Shown: positions 47,862-56,332 of the stretch, piece by piece | Position numbering within the stretch: position 1 is the stretch's first letter | Layout of the letters: each line of letters begins with the position of its first letter | Assembly (NCBI GenBank): GCA_902388495.1 | Contig: CABMPP010000010.1 | Location: 1-64,000 of the forward strand | Source: an uncultured Bacteroides sp. | Lineage (GTDB): Bacteria > Bacteroidota > Bacteroidia > Bacteroidales > Bacteroidaceae | Direction: 5' to 3' | DNA length: 64,000 nucleotides | Made by a program: the position numbers and the translations under genes | Notes under the pieces: model-generated | The model's input: only the letters and a program-made list of their open reading frames with translations | What the model was told of the DNA's origin: nothing | Databases searched by the model: none

Positions 47862-47869
47862 CAAAGATA
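47862..47869 (-). promoter_or_regulatory. pyrK-pyrD -7 box
   Basis: TATCTTTG on the minus strand, 35 nt before the pyrK start. Confidence 0.6.
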
Positions 47870-47901
47870 CGGGAAATTGTGTAAACTGTTATTCTTACTC
47901 C

Positions 47902-48363
47902 TTAATTTTCGGGCTTGAATGTTTCATAGGTGTTATCATCAAAGAAAATTCTTATTTCGGTGATTTTTCTTGGAGGTCTTTCTTTGTAGATAATCTCTTG
48001 TTTTACAATCTCTTTAGGGGGGGGTTGTACTGTTTCTAATGCAATTTCCTTGCGATTTTCCATTTCGCTCGGCTCATCGGTCAGATTTTCCGGATTCTCA
48101 GCAAATAGAGGATAGTCGAATTCACTGCTTCCTGCAGAATTAGAATTGTTACTCATGCTGCCTTCTCCGGTAAGTAACCACTCAAGATTAATGTCGGTAT
48201 ACCGTTGGTGTAATCGAAGAATCACTTCTGTACTTGGATACTTGTTACGGGGACCTAAGATATGTGAAATTGTAGCTTGGGCTACACCGATACTTTCGGC
48301 GAATGCACCAGCTGTTAATTTCTCCCGGTCCATGATCATTTTAAATCTGTCTTTTATGCTCAT
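47902..48363 (-). CDS. XRE-family transcriptional regulator
   Basis: A 153-aa regulator. The frame continues upstream to 48429 across its own promoter, so I choose the ATG at 48363 (MSIKDRFKMIMDREKLTAG). Residues 5-60 are a phage-repressor-type HTH (AGAFAESIGVAQATISHIL). A Ser/Asn- and Glu/Pro-rich linker and a small C-terminal segment (KITEIRIFFDDNTYETF) follow. The linker is encoded across an uninterrupted run of eight G on the plus strand (48017-48024; Pro114-116). Operator-like palindromes overlap its promoter, so autoregulation is likely (inference). Confidence 0.9.
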   Translation of the reverse strand: MSIKDRFKMIMDREKLTAGAFAESIGVAQATISHILGPRNKYPSTEVILRLHQRYTDINLEWLLTGEGSMSNNSNSAGSSEFDYPLFAENPENLTDEPSEMENRKEIALETVQPPPKEIVKQEIIYKERPPRKITEIRIFFDDNTYETFKPEN

Positions 48364-48377
48364 GATATAGGTGTGAT

Positions 48378-48845
48378 TACAATTGTATTTTGATTTTAAT
48401 CGATTACAAAAGTAAAAAATAGAAATCACAAATGCAAATTAAATCTGTAAATACTCAAAGTTTACAAATGTATACTGTGTATTTCAATAGTAATGCGTAC
48501 AAATGTAATCCGTAGTAATAGAGTAAATAAAAGCTCTTATTTAAGCTTTAATTATATTGTGTAATTCATTGGTATACAACTGTATATATATATCATATTT
48601 CATTGATGCAAGTGTATTACAATTGTTTTTATGTGTTTCTTTGCATTATTTTGCTTGATACTTCATTATAATAGTATATAATTTTGATATATAACATATT
48701 ATAGCATAAATAAGATGAGGTTAACCCCCTACTCTATATATTTGTAATCTGTATCTTCACTAGTTTGAATTTGGCTGTTTACAATTGTGTTTTACGTTGT
48801 TGTGTTATTATTGTAATATTAAAAATGTATTTAAGTACAAATGTG
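48378..48845. promoter_or_regulatory. Array of TACAANTGTA palindromic sites upstream of the XRE gene
   Basis: Four perfect TACAANTGTA sites are at 48378-48387, 48463-48472, 48498-48507 and 48575-48584. Single-mismatch sites are at 48405-48414, 48618-48627, 48780-48789 and 48836-48845, with a weaker one at 48427-48436. The host region, 48364-49243, is an AT-rich 880-bp gap with no convincing gene. The whole array is upstream of the XRE gene and downstream of holA. Confidence 0.75.
48407..48438 (-). promoter_or_regulatory. Promoter of the XRE regulator gene
   Basis: On the minus strand TTTG (48438-48435), exactly 20 nt, then TACTTTTG (48414-48407) form a consensus promoter. Array sites overlap the -7 box (48405-48414) and, more weakly, the -33 box (48427-48436). 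Another lies between the expected start site and the ATG (48378-48387). Confidence 0.8.
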
Positions 48846-49243
48846 AAATGTATGTTTTTACAGGAGTAAATACTGGCTGTTGTAAGAACAACTATTTTAT
48901 CTGTTTGAATGGTGAAATGGATTTCGGTAAGTCATCTGTTTGGAGGAAAATAGGTGACACTAAAGAAAAATAGTGAGGGTTATTTTCTTGTTTGCTCTTT
49001 AACTAGTGAATCCTTGCTCTATTTCCGTACGAATGACCGATTAATTGAGAAAAAACGATTCTGAGAGGCTTATTTTTGATTTATATATCTGAAAGAAAGG
49101 ATATTACGCCCAATTTTCTTGTCAGTGCAGATGTTCATTCTAGAAAAAAGGGAGAATAATCTCCCTTAATGTGACAAAATGGTACGAAATAGATCTATTT
49201 TACGATTTTCCTTTTTATAGGAAAAAGAGAGTTTATTGAAGAA

Positions 49244-50263
49244 TCAATGCAGGATTTTAAAGACCAGTTCCCGAAGAATATCTCCGTCGCTTAAGGAAGA
49301 ATTAGCCACTCCCTTAGACTTGGCATCGGCATATCGGATCTCTCCGATTATTTGCATTGTCTTTACGCCATTGTAGCGTCTCATGGCGCCCATATATTCA
49401 CGAGACTGCCACGGGCTTCTTAAACCTAAGAATGTGGCAATGCCTTGCTCCGACTTATCCGGAGCATAATAAGCTAACATTAGATTGGAGAAGAACCCAA
49501 AAAGTAAAGATAAAGTCATTTGAATGGGATTTGTTTTGGGATTTTCTTCAAAATATTTTATTATCTTATTAGCTTTTAGTATGTCCTTTTCTACAATGGC
49601 GCTACGGAGTTCAAAGTTATTATAATCCTTGCTGATTCCTATGTTACGCTCTATCTGTTCGGGGGTGACGCGTGTCTGACCTTTTGGAAGAGTAATAATC
49701 AGCTTTTCCAGTTCTCCCGTAAGGCGGCTGAGGTCAGTGCCGACGAAATCAGCTAGCATGGAAGTAGCTTTGGGCTCAACATCTACGCCTTTGCGTTTCA
49801 TATAAGAGGTGATGAATGCCGGGAGTTGGGCATCCTTTACCTTCTTGGATTCAAATAATACCCCTACTTTTTCTATTTCAGCAGCTAACTTTTTTCTTCT
49901 ATCCAGCACGCCGTGTTTATGGCAGATGACGAGGATAGTAGAGTTCAATGGCTTTTGCAGGTAAAACGAAAGCTCATCCATATTGCGGATGGCTTGTGCT
50001 TCCTTGACGACAACAACTTGACGTTCGGACATCATCGGATATCGTTTAGCAGCATTGATAACGGTAGCGATATCAACGTCTGCGCCATAGACAACGGTCA
50101 GATTGAATTCTTTTTCAGTATCGGTGAGAACATTGTCTATGATGTAATCAGAGATAAGGTCGATATAATACGATTCCTCGCCCATAAGGTAGTAGACGGG
50201 ACGGTATTGCTTGGCCCTTAGCTCTTTCAGAATATCATCGCATGTCGTTTCTTGTTTTGCCAT
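49244..50263 (-). CDS. holA: DNA polymerase III delta subunit
   Basis: The clamp-loader subunit that opens the sliding clamp, 339 aa. The N-terminal AAA-like domain (PVYYLMGEESYYIDLISDYI) is followed by RYPMMSERQVVVVKEAQ near residue 75 and the C-terminal collar helices (LSRLTGELEKLII; NNFELRSAIVEKD). No Walker A is present, as usual for delta. It lies one base from the end of the AMP nucleosidase gene upstream. Confidence 0.93.
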   Translation of the reverse strand: MAKQETTCDDILKELRAKQYRPVYYLMGEESYYIDLISDYIIDNVLTDTEKEFNLTVVYGADVDIATVINAAKRYPMMSERQVVVVKEAQAIRNMDELSFYLQKPLNSTILVICHKHGVLDRRKKLAAEIEKVGVLFESKKVKDAQLPAFITSYMKRKGVDVEPKATSMLADFVGTDLSRLTGELEKLIITLPKGQTRVTPEQIERNIGISKDYNNFELRSAIVEKDILKANKIIKYFEENPKTNPIQMTLSLLFGFFSNLMLAYYAPDKSEQGIATFLGLRSPWQSREYMGAMRRYNGVKTMQIIGEIRYADAKSKGVANSSLSDGDILRELVFKILH

Positions 50264-50264
50264 A

Positions 50265-51041
50265 TTACCAGTCGAACTTCAAGTGTTTCACTGTTTTCTT
50301 TTCATCAATGATCATGCGCAAGGATGCAATACCGATTTCAACATGTTCTGCCACATAATTCTGGGTGACTATATTATCGCTTTTATCGGTCTTTACTCCT
50401 TCCGGAATCATGGGTTGGTCGGAAACCAGCAAAAGAGCGCCGGTAGGGATATGATTGGCAAAACCACAACTGAACAGGGTTGCAGTTTCCATGTCGACAG
50501 CCATTGCACGGGTTTTCTTGAGATATTCTTTAAAATTCTCATCATGTTCCCAAATACGGCGGTTGGTGGTATAAACAGTGCCGGTCCAATAGTCACGGGC
50601 ATAATCGCGGATAGCGGAAGAAACGGCACGTTGCAGCATAAATGCCGGAAGTGACGGAACTTCGGGGGGAAAATAGTCATTAGAGGTACCTTCACCACGG
50701 ATGGCGGCAATAGGAAGAATGAGATCCCCTATCTTGTTTTTCTTGTCTATACCTCCGCATTTGCCCAAGAACAGGCAGGCCTTAGGCTGGATAGCACTCA
50801 GTAAGTCCATAATGATAGCGGCATTAGGACTTCCCATACCGAAGTTGATGATAGTCATTCCTTCTGCACTGGCAGAGATCATATTGGCATCTTTGCCAAG
50901 AATGGGAACATTGAACTTCTCCGCGAATATTTCCACGTACTTGTTGAAGTTGGTCAACAGAATGTACTCTCTAAAATCCTCCAGACTACGTTTTGTATAG
51001 CGGGGCAGCCAATTAGCTACGATTTCTTCTTTCGTTTTCAT
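50265..51041 (-). CDS. amn: AMP nucleosidase / nucleoside phosphorylase family protein
   Basis: A 258-aa PNP/UDP-family enzyme, expected to cleave AMP to adenine and ribose 5-phosphate. It is the short form without the N-terminal domain of E. coli Amn. It shows NFGMGSPNAAIIMDLL near residue 67, LGKCGGIDKKNKIGDLI near 92, and the substrate-site Glu in AVDMETATLFSCGF near 187 with the Asp in LLVSDQPMIPEG near 210. Substrate specificity is inferred. It overlaps nothing and precedes holA by 1 bp, and is divergent from the first sensor kinase. Confidence 0.85.
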   Translation of the reverse strand: MKTKEEIVANWLPRYTKRSLEDFREYILLTNFNKYVEIFAEKFNVPILGKDANMISASAEGMTIINFGMGSPNAAIIMDLLSAIQPKACLFLGKCGGIDKKNKIGDLILPIAAIRGEGTSNDYFPPEVPSLPAFMLQRAVSSAIRDYARDYWTGTVYTTNRRIWEHDENFKEYLKKTRAMAVDMETATLFSCGFANHIPTGALLLVSDQPMIPEGVKTDKSDNIVTQNYVAEHVEIGIASLRMIIDEKKTVKHLKFDW

Positions 51042-51136
51042 CAGATTTTATTAAATTTGCTCCGAAAAGACTTTTAGGAGCGATTATTTAACTCACAAAA
51101 GTACAAAAAAAAGTAGAAACTGGAAATTAAAATCGA
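51001..51136 (+). repeat. Copy A of the kinase leader duplicated at 54200-54340
   Basis: Covers the first codons of amn (minus strand), a TAAATTTG -7 box at 51052-51059, and the leader of the first histidine kinase. The arrangement recurs, decayed, before the third gene of the cluster. Confidence 0.75.
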
Positions 51137-52225
51137 ATGAAACAACATTTATTACTATTGCTATTCTGTTTGTTAAGTAGTGTTTTGTGGGCGCAGGGAA
51201 AAGATAGTGATAGCGTTAGTTGGGCGGATGCTGCAAAGGAAATGCAAGCAGGGCATTATGACAGAGCCTGCAGTCTCTACGTTGACTTGAGTAATCTTAC
51301 AATATCTACTTTCCAAGAAATAAATTCGCGTGAGGTAAAAGATTTGCGGAATGAATATTCTATAGATGAAGTGCTGTTGCAGAAGAATCTTCATCAAAGC
51401 CGTCTGCTGAAGCTGACATGGGTTGCCGGTATTGTCCTTGTAGGAATGTTTGTTATTTGCTTTTTCTATATAAGAAGGCAAAACAAGTTGCTGGCCTGTT
51501 CCCGTGAAGAGTTGAATAAGGCAAAATTGCTGGCTGAGGACTCTATCAGAAACAAAAGTCTATTTCTTTCCAATATGAGTCATGAGATAAAGACACCGCT
51601 GAATGCCCTCTCCGGTTTTGCAGAAGTGCTTACCATGCCGGGAATTGATGAAGGTACGCGGAATCAATGTAATGAAATCATCCAGTTGAATTCCGAACTG
51701 CTATTGAAACTGATAAACGATGTGATAGACATATCGTGCCTGGACATTGCCAATATGAAGTTCAACATAAAACCCTGCGAGGCAGTTTCGCTTTGCCGGA
51801 ATGTGGTGAAGACACTGAGTTCCATCAAGCAGACAGATGCTGAAATTCTTTTCGAAACCGAATTGACTTCGTTGGAACTGGATACCGACATAGAGCGTCT
51901 GCAACAACTGCTGATTAATCTGTTGGTCAATGCAACCAAGTTTACCAAGGAAGGTACCATAACCTTGAAACTGGAAAAGACAGAAGATGGAAAGGCGCAA
52001 TTTTCGGTGACTGATACCGGTTGCGGCATTCCGTTGGAAAAGCAGGCGCGCATTTTCGAACGTTTCGAGAAGTTGGACGAAAAAGCTCAAGGCACCGGAT
52101 TAGGCTTGTCCATCTGCCAGCTTATTATCAAGCGTTTAGGAGGAGATATATGGATTGATTCCAACTATACGCAAGGATCCAGGTTTGTATTTGTTCACCC
52201 CTTGAAGCAGGAGATGCGGTTATGA
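51137..52225 (+). CDS. Short sensor histidine kinase, catalytically intact (HK-A)
   Basis: A 362-aa kinase. Signal peptide 1-20 (ends LWA-Q), a periplasmic stub of about 70 aa with one TPR-like unit, TM helix near 94-112, then HisKA with phospho-acceptor His149 (SNMSHEIKTPLNAL). The HATPase has N-box NATKF (Asn265), G1 DTGCGIP (Asp293) and G2 GTGLGL (319-324). Everything needed for autophosphorylation is present; what is missing is a real sensor domain and any linked response regulator. It overlaps the next gene by 4 bp (ATGA). It is a close paralogue of the gene at 56333. Confidence 0.92.
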   Translation: MKQHLLLLLFCLLSSVLWAQGKDSDSVSWADAAKEMQAGHYDRACSLYVDLSNLTISTFQEINSREVKDLRNEYSIDEVLLQKNLHQSRLLKLTWVAGIVLVGMFVICFFYIRRQNKLLACSREELNKAKLLAEDSIRNKSLFLSNMSHEIKTPLNALSGFAEVLTMPGIDEGTRNQCNEIIQLNSELLLKLINDVIDISCLDIANMKFNIKPCEAVSLCRNVVKTLSSIKQTDAEILFETELTSLELDTDIERLQQLLINLLVNATKFTKEGTITLKLEKTEDGKAQFSVTDTGCGIPLEKQARIFERFEKLDEKAQGTGLGLSICQLIIKRLGGDIWIDSNYTQGSRFVFVHPLKQEMRL

Positions 52226-54171
52226 AAAAGATAATATTTATCATCATCTGCCATCTTTTGGCGGTTACTACTATAAAGGCTGAACAACCTTCTTCTACTT
52301 CGGACAGCCAGTTGCGCGACAGTGTATTCCGAGTATCTGCCTCTATGACCCAAGATACCTTGCGCGTGAAGTTCATGCGAAAAATATTCCAGCAAAATAT
52401 AGGCAAAGAGTGGGCGAAAGAAATTCTAGACTCCGCTCTTGTCTGGTCTGCTCGTAGTGAATATACCCGAGGAGAGTTGGGAGTCTATTTCGACTATTAT
52501 CGTCATTACAAGCATCTGGTGGATACGGCACAGATGAGTAAATCATTTAAGCAGTTGGAATTCTTTAGTAAGAAATACAAGGATTATGATCTTTATTTTA
52601 TTACTTGGGGAGACATGCTTCAATTTAATATTGTTCGCGGAGATACAGAATATGCTATTCTGGAAGCGAAACGCATGGAAGAAACTGCCCATAAACTGAA
52701 CAATACCAAAGGTATTTTATACTCTCGTCTGGCTGTAGCCAGAGCTCTCAGAGGAGCTAAGCAAGAAGAAGAGGCTATTGCCAAATTCAGGGAAATATTG
52801 GAAATGCCCGATTTCCCGGATATTGACCGACCGATGATTTATAGTGAGATTGCGGGCATATACATGTGGCACAATGATAGCGAAAAGGCAATCGCCGAAC
52901 TGGAAAAAGGACGCGAGGTGGCATTGCGTAATGGGACTCGGAAATTGCAGCAGGAAGAATCTCATAGGGGCATAATGCTGAACCTGGAATTGTCTTTCTG
53001 TGAAATCTACTTGTCTGTTCCCGATGCTGAGAACTTGCAGAAGCACCTGAAAGAGGTGCAGAAGTATTATACTCCGGACTGTTTGTTTTCTTTTTACATA
53101 AGATACCATACGGTTTGGGCCGGCTATTACAGTTTGGTGCATGAGTGGGATGCTTGCTTTCGCGAGTATGATTTAGCTTTGGATCATTTCAAGGGAACAC
53201 AGCCCTTGCATGAAATGTCTATACGGCTTATGAAGGCACAAGCTTTTCAGGATGCCGGACGGCATAAGGAAGCTGCCGAAACATATAGCCGTGCCGCGCT
53301 TGAAATGGACTCTTTGAACCGGGATATCCTGCAACGTCATGGAGAAGTGCATCGTGCCAATTATGCCATCCGCCAGGCTTTGCTGGATAAGACAATGGCG
53401 GAAAGACATTACAATCAGATATGGGTAGCGTTGGTCGTTATACTGGTAGTTGCATTGGCGATATGGCTGGTGCGTGGATTGTATGTACAGCGAACACTGC
53501 GTCGTTCGGAACGCGAGACACGCGAAGCGCTGGAGACAGTAGAAGCCGCCAATAAGATGAAAGAAGTTTTTCTGCGAAATATTACTTATGAAATCAGAGT
53601 GCCGCTGAATGCTGTTGTAGGATTCTCCGAGTTGCTTTCCGAAGATAGCGGTCTTTCAGCCGGGCAGATGCAGGAGTATGCAGTATTGGTAAAGAAAAAT
53701 GCCGATCATTTGTCTCAGCTGATATTCGATGTACTCGACCTCTCCCGTTTGGAGTCGGGTATGATGAAGTTTAATGTCCAGGAGTATGATGTCGTACAAT
53801 TCTGCCGTGATGCCAAGATGATGGTAGAGATGCAGGAGAACAATACCGTGCACATAGAGTTTCATACAGAACTGGAGAATCTGCCGATACAAGCAGACAG
53901 CACCCGCTTCATGAAGTTGCTGGTCTCCGTCCTCTCCGCTCCGATTGATTATGAAGATCAAGCCTCTATAAGCTTCTCGCTTGCGAGCGAAGCCGACAAA
54001 CTGGTAATAACCGTGCAGGGCAGTCCGTTGCTGGAAGTGGTAGACGACAAAGAACAGCACCGTATACAACATGATATCAACCGCCTTTATCTGAAGACGT
54101 TTGGAGGCAATTATATCCTGAATAAAGAGGAACGGAAAATTATTATTATTTACCCTATTGGAGCTCATTAA
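52222..54171 (+). CDS. TPR-sensor histidine pseudokinase (psi-HK-A)
   Basis: A 649-aa protein. Signal peptide 1-20, helical TPR-like sensor about 25-395, TM helix near 400-419, a coiled linker, and a HisKA-like domain in which the H-box reads NITYEIRVPLNAV, so Tyr456 replaces His. The helices after it (KKNADHLSQLIFDVLDLSRLESGMMKF) are well conserved, so dimerisation is probably intact. The ATPase-like end lacks N, G1 and G2 motifs (LLVSVLSAP where LLINLLVNA stands in HK-A). It cannot be a conventional kinase. It is translationally coupled to HK-A and paralogous to the gene at 54341. Confidence 0.9.
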   Translation: MKKIIFIIICHLLAVTTIKAEQPSSTSDSQLRDSVFRVSASMTQDTLRVKFMRKIFQQNIGKEWAKEILDSALVWSARSEYTRGELGVYFDYYRHYKHLVDTAQMSKSFKQLEFFSKKYKDYDLYFITWGDMLQFNIVRGDTEYAILEAKRMEETAHKLNNTKGILYSRLAVARALRGAKQEEEAIAKFREILEMPDFPDIDRPMIYSEIAGIYMWHNDSEKAIAELEKGREVALRNGTRKLQQEESHRGIMLNLELSFCEIYLSVPDAENLQKHLKEVQKYYTPDCLFSFYIRYHTVWAGYYSLVHEWDACFREYDLALDHFKGTQPLHEMSIRLMKAQAFQDAGRHKEAAETYSRAALEMDSLNRDILQRHGEVHRANYAIRQALLDKTMAERHYNQIWVALVVILVVALAIWLVRGLYVQRTLRRSERETREALETVEAANKMKEVFLRNITYEIRVPLNAVVGFSELLSEDSGLSAGQMQEYAVLVKKNADHLSQLIFDVLDLSRLESGMMKFNVQEYDVVQFCRDAKMMVEMQENNTVHIEFHTELENLPIQADSTRFMKLLVSVLSAPIDYEDQASISFSLASEADKLVITVQGSPLLEVVDDKEQHRIQHDINRLYLKTFGGNYILNKEERKIIIIYPIGAH

Positions 54172-54199
54172 GCATATTGTTATGTGAGTTTGTTTGGCT

Positions 54200-54340
54200 T
54201 TATATTCAATTAGTTGTAATTTCTTCTTGATTCTCATGATTTTTGATTAAATTTGTTCCCTAAGGATTTTAGGAGTGATCATTCAGTCCCAAAAGCTTCA
54301 AAAGTAGAAGAAGGAAGTAGAAACAGGAAATAGAAATAGA
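54200..54340 (+). repeat. Copy B of the kinase leader with a decayed amn start
   Basis: Aligns by eye to 51001-51136. On the minus strand the segment from 54237 downward matches the first ~30 nt of amn from 51041 at about three quarters of positions, including ATG, GAAGAAAT and CTAATTG. Reading plus, the TAAATTTG box (54248-54255), TTTTAGGAG and AGTAGAAAC are shared. Confidence 0.7.
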
Positions 54341-56266
54341 ATGAAACGACATTTATTGCTACTATTATTACTCTTTTTTTCAAGTAATGTCTTGCGCGCT
54401 CAAGACGAGCAGTTGCGTGACAGCATTTTTGACAGATACCATTCCATGACAGATACAGTCAGTCGTATCGAGTTCATGCGCAATATGTTGCAGAAGAATA
54501 TCGGAAAGAAATGGGCGGTGGAATTGCTCGATTCTGCCTTGACATTAACTGCCGGTAACCGCTACAAAGAAGAAGAAGTCGGTATTCGCTATGACTACTA
54601 CCGCCACTATAAATATCAGGCAGATACATTGCAGATGAACAAGGCTTTCGGAACATTGAGAGCCGTCAGCCGGAAGTACAAGATGTACGACCTTTATTTT
54701 GCGGCATGGGGGGATATCCTTCAGTTCAGCACGGTGCGTGGAGATACGGAATATGTACTGCTGGAAGCCCGACGTATGGAAGAAGAAGCGCAAAAGTTAA
54801 ACAACCGGACCGGTATCTATTACTCCATGTTGACCACAGCCAGGGCTCTGCGCGCTTCCAAGCACGAAGATGAAGCCATCGAAAAATATAGGGAGACTCT
54901 GGAACTGCCCCATCTGGACAAGGTAGACAAAGCAACGGTCTATAACGAGATTTACACCATCTACCACCTGAAAGGAGAATACATCATGGCCATCTCCGAA
55001 CTGAACATGCAACGCAGCATGATGGAGCAAGCCCTGGCAGAAGCACCGGAAAAAGCAGATAGCTACAGAGATAAGTTGCTGGACATGGAATTGTCCTACA
55101 GTGCGGTTTATCTGGATACTTCCGACCTCGATAACCTGCTGAAGCACTTGAAACAGGCTGAGAAATACTATTCGCCGAACAGTTTGTTTTCCTATCGCAT
55201 CAAGTATCACATTATGTGGGGTGGTTACTATTGCCTGACTGAAAAGTGGGACAAAAGTTTCCGTGAGTATGATGCCGCTCTGGCATCGTTTGACAACACG
55301 CAGCCATTGTTCAAGATGACAGTACGCATGATTAAAGGGCATGCCTTGAAATATGCCGGAAGATATAAGGAAGCTGCCGAGAACTATCTTCGCGGTGTGC
55401 AAGAGATGGATTCTCTGAATCGCGACGTGCTGCGCTTGCATAAGGAAGCCCACCAGGCAAACTATATCATACGTCAGGCGCTGCTGGATCGGGCAACGGC
55501 CGAGAAACGGTATTATCTGTTGTGCGTGGCATTGATTGCAGTAGTGATTATTGCCTTCTCGATATTGCTGTGGCGCGCCCTCTACGTGCGCCGTATTTTG
55601 CGTAGCTCGGAGCAGGAGACGCGTGAGGCTTTGGAGACGGCAGAAGCAGCCGACAAGATGAAAGAAGTCTTTTTGCGCAACATCACTTCTCAGATACGGG
55701 TGCCGCTCAATTTAGTGGTAGGCTTTTCAGAGGTGCTTTCTACAGAGCAGGATCTTTCACCGGAACAGATGGAGGAATATGCGGGACTGGTGAAGAAGAA
55801 TGCCAATCAGCTTTCTCAATTGATCTTCGATGTGCTCGACCTCTCCCGTTTGGAGTCGGGGATGATGAAGTTCACGGTGACGGAATGTGATGCAGTGCAG
55901 TTGTGTCGTGATGCCAAGATGATGGTAGAGATGCAGGATGGCAATGCGATCCACCTGGAGTTCTACACAGATTTGGATGTGTTGCCAATTAAGGTAGACA
56001 GCGGGCGCTTCATGAAACTGCTTTCGTCAGTGCTTTCCGTTTCGGGCAGGCATCGGGAAATGGCATGGGTGGACTATACACTGAGCCGTGAAGCAGAGAT
56101 GCTGAAGATTGTGGTACACGGAAGTCCGCTATTCAGGCTGACGGAGGAGGAAGAACAATCGCCCGGGATACAGCACGACATTAACCGGTTGTTCCTGGAG
56201 ACGTTCAAAGGGAGCTATATTTTGGAAAAAGAAGGCCACACGATTGTTATTACCTATCCTATTTGA
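54341..56266 (+). CDS. TPR-sensor histidine pseudokinase (psi-HK-B)
   Basis: A 641-aa paralogue of psi-HK-A with the same layout: signal peptide 1-20 (ends LRA-Q), TPR-like sensor about 22-388, TM helix near 393-411 and HisKA-like helices. The H-box reads NITSQIRVPLNLV, so Ser450 replaces His and Gln replaces the Glu. The ATPase motifs are absent. The loss of His to a different residue than in psi-HK-A, with the fold kept, argues for selection on a non-catalytic role. It is followed 66 bp later by the second intact kinase. Confidence 0.9.
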   Translation: MKRHLLLLLLLFFSSNVLRAQDEQLRDSIFDRYHSMTDTVSRIEFMRNMLQKNIGKKWAVELLDSALTLTAGNRYKEEEVGIRYDYYRHYKYQADTLQMNKAFGTLRAVSRKYKMYDLYFAAWGDILQFSTVRGDTEYVLLEARRMEEEAQKLNNRTGIYYSMLTTARALRASKHEDEAIEKYRETLELPHLDKVDKATVYNEIYTIYHLKGEYIMAISELNMQRSMMEQALAEAPEKADSYRDKLLDMELSYSAVYLDTSDLDNLLKHLKQAEKYYSPNSLFSYRIKYHIMWGGYYCLTEKWDKSFREYDAALASFDNTQPLFKMTVRMIKGHALKYAGRYKEAAENYLRGVQEMDSLNRDVLRLHKEAHQANYIIRQALLDRATAEKRYYLLCVALIAVVIIAFSILLWRALYVRRILRSSEQETREALETAEAADKMKEVFLRNITSQIRVPLNLVVGFSEVLSTEQDLSPEQMEEYAGLVKKNANQLSQLIFDVLDLSRLESGMMKFTVTECDAVQLCRDAKMMVEMQDGNAIHLEFYTDLDVLPIKVDSGRFMKLLSSVLSVSGRHREMAWVDYTLSREAEMLKIVVHGSPLFRLTEEEEQSPGIQHDINRLFLETFKGSYILEKEGHTIVITYPI

Positions 56267-56288
56267 ATGTAGCTTTATAATATTTGAT

Positions 56289-56296
56289 TAATTTTG
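56289..56296 (+). promoter_or_regulatory. Putative -7 box before HK-B
   Basis: TAATTTTG, in a TTTGATTAA context shared with the 54248 leader, lies 37 nt before the ATG. Confidence 0.45.
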
Positions 56297-56332
56297 TCCT
56301 TCGAAGAACAAGGACCATAAAAGTAAAACAGG

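Noticed and set aside
48785..48973. 62-aa frame in the large AT-rich gap
   Set aside because: Cys/Tyr/Asn-rich with no family resemblance, overlaps operator-like sites, and has no promoter or neighbour support.
53656..54237. 193-aa minus-strand frame starting at the amn-like ATG
   Set aside because: Only the first ~10 codons derive from the duplicated amn start; the rest is antisense to psi-HK-A.
54341..56266. psi-HK-B as an ordinary sensor histidine kinase
   Set aside because: The H-box His is Ser and the ATP-binding motifs are missing, although overall layout matches a kinase.
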